Source: Pseudomonadota bacterium
Lineage (GTDB): Bacteria; Pseudomonadota; Gammaproteobacteria; Xanthomonadales; Xanthomonadaceae
DNA length: 9,169 nt
NCBI GenBank assembly: GCA_025355485.1
Contig: JANXZP010000077.1
Location: forward strand, 1-9,169
Direction: 5' to 3'
In this document: one piece after another, positions 7,112 to 9,169 of the stretch
Position numbering within the stretch: position 1 is the stretch's first letter
Layout of the letters: each line of letters opens with the position of its first letter
Position numbers and translations under genes: made by a program
The notes under the pieces: generated by a model
Seen by the model: only the letters and a program-made list of their open reading frames with translations
Told to the model about the DNA's origin: nothing
Database searches by the model: none

Positions 7112-8023
7112 TCACACTGCCTGGGCGGGGTGCGCGTAGGAAATCGGTGCCTGCGCGGGATCGCTGAAGGTGACTTCTTCCCACGCGGTACGGTCGGCGA
7201 GCAGCGTGCGCAAAAGCTGGTTGTTGAGCTGGTGGCCCGATTTGTACCCGTAGAACGCGCCGATCAGGCTATGGCCGAGCAGGTACAGATCGCCGATCGC
7301 GTCGAGGATCTTGTGCTTGACGAACTCGTCCTCGTAGCGAAGACCGTCCTCGTTGAGGATGCGGTAGTCGTCGAGCACGATCGCGTTGTCCATGCTGCCG
7401 CCGAGCACGAGCTTGCGGTCGCGCAGCATCTCGATGTCCTTCATGAAACCGAAGGTGCGTGCGCGGCTGACTTCCTTGACGAACGAGGTCGTCGAGAAAT
7501 CCACCTCGGCCGACGAGGTCGAACGCGTGAAGATGGGATGGTTGAAATCGATCGTGAAACCGACCTTGAAACCGTCGAACGGCTCGAAGCGGGCCCACTT
7601 GTCGCCGTCTTCGACCCGGATCGGTTTCTTGATCCGGATGAAACGCTTCGCGGCGTTCTGTTCCTCGATGCCGGCGGACTGGATCAGGAATACGTAGGGG
7701 CCGGCGGAGCCGTCCATGATCGGCACTTCGGGCGCCGACAGATCCACGTAGGCGTTGTCGATGCCCAAGCCGGCCAGAGCCGACAACAGATGCTCGACCG
7801 TCATGATCCGCACGTCGCCACGGGTCAGGGTCGTGGACAGACTGGTGTCGCCGACGTGCTCGGCGCGTGCGTGGATCTCGATGGGTTGGGCGAAGTCGAC
7901 GCGACGGAAGATGATGCCGCTGTCGGGTGCCGCAGGGCGCAAGGTCATGAAGACCTTTTCACCGGAATGGATGCCGACGCCGGTGGCGCGGATGACATTT
8001 TTGAGCGTGCGCTGCTTGATCAT
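7112..8023 (-). CDS. lpxC: LpxC, UDP-3-O-acyl-N-acetylglucosamine deacetylase
   Basis: A 303-residue cytoplasmic zinc deacetylase that carries out the committed step of lipid A synthesis, removing the acetyl group from UDP-3-O-acyl-GlcNAc. The catalytic and zinc residues are intact: E77 and H78 in MTVEHLLSAL, H237 and D241 in VKHKILDAIGD, and H264 in YKSGHQLNNQ, each one less than in E. coli numbering. The start ATG at 8023 has a reasonable ribosome binding site (GGAGAA about ten bases upstream). It follows ftsZ after 278 bp that contain a terminator and promoter-like signals, so it probably has its own transcription. The C-terminus (YAHPAQAV) ends in nonpolar residues but differs from the E. 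coli FtsH degron, so regulated proteolysis cannot be read from it. It converges with dciA. Confidence 0.98.
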   Translation of the reverse strand: MIKQRTLKNVIRATGVGIHSGEKVFMTLRPAAPDSGIIFRRVDFAQPIEIHARAEHVGDTSLSTTLTRGDVRIMTVEHLLSALAGLGIDNAYVDLSAPEVPIMDGSAGPYVFLIQSAGIEEQNAAKRFIRIKKPIRVEDGDKWARFEPFDGFKVGFTIDFNHPIFTRSTSSAEVDFSTTSFVKEVSRARTFGFMKDIEMLRDRKLVLGGSMDNAIVLDDYRILNEDGLRYEDEFVKHKILDAIGDLYLLGHSLIGAFYGYKSGHQLNNQLLRTLLADRTAWEEVTFSDPAQAPISYAHPAQAV

Positions 8024-8106
8024 TGTTGTGCGTTCTCCGAGCCGGAGCGCGACAAAGCGGTGTCGAGGATAACACGCACTTTACCAAATTCAAACGAATC
8101 GGAAGC

Positions 8107-8138
8107 ATTATTGTCCCATTGACGCAACAATGGCGTCA
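8107..8138 (-). promoter_or_regulatory. Candidate lpxC promoter and operator-like dyads
   Basis: On the - strand AATAAT (8112 to 8107) matches the -10 consensus at five of six bases and would place the start of transcription near 8100, giving a leader of about 75 bases. Just upstream, where a -35 should be, lies the perfect dyad TGACGC-N7-GCGTCA (8120-8125 and 8133-8138). It overlaps a second dyad, CCATTG-N6-CAATGG (8116-8121 and 8128-8133). No good -35 hexamer is visible. Inference from pattern only. Confidence 0.35.
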
Positions 8139-8222
8139 TATGGAACGCAGATGTTTCCCCTGTGTATCTCTACTTGGAGTGCGCATCCGGTGCCGTAGTT
8201 CCCTTGTGAAGGCATGCTTTTA

Positions 8223-8261
8223 CAAAGAAAGTCCGGACGCCCAACGGAGAAGGCGTCCGGA
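8223..8261 (-). terminator. Rho-independent terminator of ftsZ
   Basis: On the - strand TCCGGACGCC, a 10-base loop and GGCGTCCGGA form a perfect 10-bp GC-rich stem (8252-8261 with 8232-8241), followed at once by CTTTCTTTGT. It lies about 40 bp after the ftsZ stop. On the + strand no T run follows, so the signal acts on ftsZ transcripts. This would close the division cluster before lpxC. Confidence 0.8.
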
Positions 8262-8301
8262 TGAACAAGTCAGTCAGTACTGCATCGATCCATGTTCCGC
8301 A

Positions 8302-9169
8302 TCAATCGGCCTGCCTCCTTAGAAACGCCGGGATGTCGAGGTAGGCATCGCTGCCGCCCATATCCACCGTGCTGGCGGCCGGCTCGCTGCGGCCAGCGCG
8401 CAAACTAGAGAACCCCGGTGCGGGCGCCGTGGTGTAGGCGCTGTCGCTGTATTCCACCTGCCCGTTGCTGCCGTTGCGCACCAGCTTGACTTGGGTGCGT
8501 ACGATCTCGCGCTCGATGCCGCGATCGGTTCCGCGCACCGGCTGGCGCGCAACGTTGCGGTTCAGGCCGGTGGCGACCACGGTGACCCGCACCTCGTCCT
8601 GCATGTCCGGATCGAGCACGGTGCCGATAACGACGGTGGCATCTTCCGAAGCGAACTCTTCGATGGTCCGGCCAACCTCGTCGAACTCGCGCATGGTGAA
8701 ATCCGGACCGGCAGTGATATTAACCAGAATGCCGTTGGCACCCGACAGGTTGACATCGTCCAGCAACGGATTGCTGATCGCGGCCTCGGCGGCGGCCATC
8801 GCGCGATCGTCGCCGCGTGCGGTACCCGAGCCCATCATCGCCATGCCCATCTCGCTCATCACCGTGCGCACGTCGGCGAAGTCCACGTTGATCAGGCCCG
8901 GCCGCACGATCAGGTCGGCGATGCCCTGCACGGCGCCGAGCAGCACGTCGTTCGCTGCCTTGAACGCCTGCACCATGGTCGCCTCGCGACCGAGCACGGT
9001 GATCAGTTTCTCGTTCGGGATGGTGATCAGCGAATCGCAGTGCTGCCCCAGTTCCTCGATGCCCTTGAGCGCGACCTGCATGCGCCGACGGCCTTCGAAC
9101 GGGAAGGGCTTGGTCACCACGGCGACGGTCAGGATGCCCATCTCCTTGGCGAGTTGCGCAACCACCGGC
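8302..9169 (-). CDS. ftsZ: FtsZ, tubulin-like cell division GTPase (partial, N-terminus missing)
   Basis: The last 288 residues of FtsZ, which polymerises with GTP into the Z ring at midcell. By alignment to E. coli numbering about 113 residues, including the GGGTGTG GTP-binding signature, lie beyond the window edge; the fragment begins PVVAQLAKEMGILTVAVV just after that signature. The T7 synergy loop NVDFADVRTVMSEMG (N94, D96, D99 of the fragment) is intact and completes the GTPase site of the neighbouring subunit. The C-terminal domain includes NITAGPDF, TVVIGTVLDPDM and RVTVVATG. A variable linker of about 50-60 residues follows, then the conserved tail DAYLDIPAFLRRQAD that binds FtsA, ZipA and other partners. 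The TGA stop at 8302-8304 is followed by a strong terminator. Confidence 0.98.
   Translation of the reverse strand, partial: PVVAQLAKEMGILTVAVVTKPFPFEGRRRMQVALKGIEELGQHCDSLITIPNEKLITVLGREATMVQAFKAANDVLLGAVQGIADLIVRPGLINVDFADVRTVMSEMGMAMMGSGTARGDDRAMAAAEAAISNPLLDDVNLSGANGILVNITAGPDFTMREFDEVGRTIEEFASEDATVVIGTVLDPDMQDEVRVTVVATGLNRNVARQPVRGTDRGIEREIVRTQVKLVRNGSNGQVEYSDSAYTTAPAPGFSSLRAGRSEPAASTVDMGGSDAYLDIPAFLRRQAD

Noticed and set aside
8064..8072. Possible DnaA box (TTATCCTCG on the - strand) upstream of lpxC
   Set aside because: Only the first six bases fit the TTATCCACA consensus plus one more, and it is a single copy, which is expected by chance.
7130..8122. A 330-codon open frame on the + strand opposite lpxC
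   Set aside because: Shadow of the lpxC reading frame; no family motif, and LpxC on the - strand has all its catalytic residues.
8267..8285. Short repeated CAGT/GTCAGTCAG pattern after ftsZ
   Set aside because: Too short, with only two units and a CAGTACTG palindrome; nothing supports a repeat element.

Overview
The window is a stretch of conserved housekeeping chromosome from a GC-rich gammaproteobacterium, most likely of the Xanthomonadales/Lysobacterales (Lysobacteraceae or Rhodanobacteraceae). The basis is gene order, Pseudomonas/Xanthomonas-like proteins (PilD with the same key-residue numbering as P. aeruginosa, gamma-type SecA with a SEC-C zinc tail, a Nudix-ThiE-like fusion) and strong G/C bias at third codon positions. 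I see no tRNA, rRNA, insertion sequence, CRISPR array, prophage or other sign of an accessory region.

Layout. The + strand, from the left, carries the 3' end of pilC, then pilD and coaE: the end of a type IV pilus operon with the last enzyme of coenzyme A synthesis attached. Meeting it from the right on the - strand is the tail of the division and cell-wall cluster, which reads right to left as ftsZ (partial), lpxC, an M23 peptidase gene, secA and a mutT-like Nudix/ThiE fusion. One gene, dciA (DUF721, replicative helicase loader), points the other way between lpxC and the M23 gene. It is divergent from the M23 gene, with the two start codons overlapping, and convergent with lpxC.

How the genes fit together. 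FtsZ (septation), LpxC (first committed step of lipid A synthesis), the periplasmic M23 peptidase (peptidoglycan), SecA (export) and DciA (replication) form a growth and envelope cluster. E. coli has the order ftsZ-lpxC-secM-secA-mutT and then, on the other strand, yacG-zapD-coaE and hofC. The same junction is seen here, but there is no secM, and yacG and zapD are missing between mutT and coaE. PilD matures pilins for the machine that PilC helps assemble; CoaE is probably translated by coupling to pilD.

Non-coding sequence is limited. The longest gap is the 278-bp ftsZ-lpxC interval, which holds a good intrinsic terminator, overlapping dyads and a candidate lpxC promoter. The 176-bp secA upstream region holds a promoter-like box next to a strong hairpin. 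The 150-bp lpxC/dciA interval holds GC-rich hairpins. I found no clear case for an undescribed system. The points most worth checking are regulatory structures and the degenerate ThiE-like domain.
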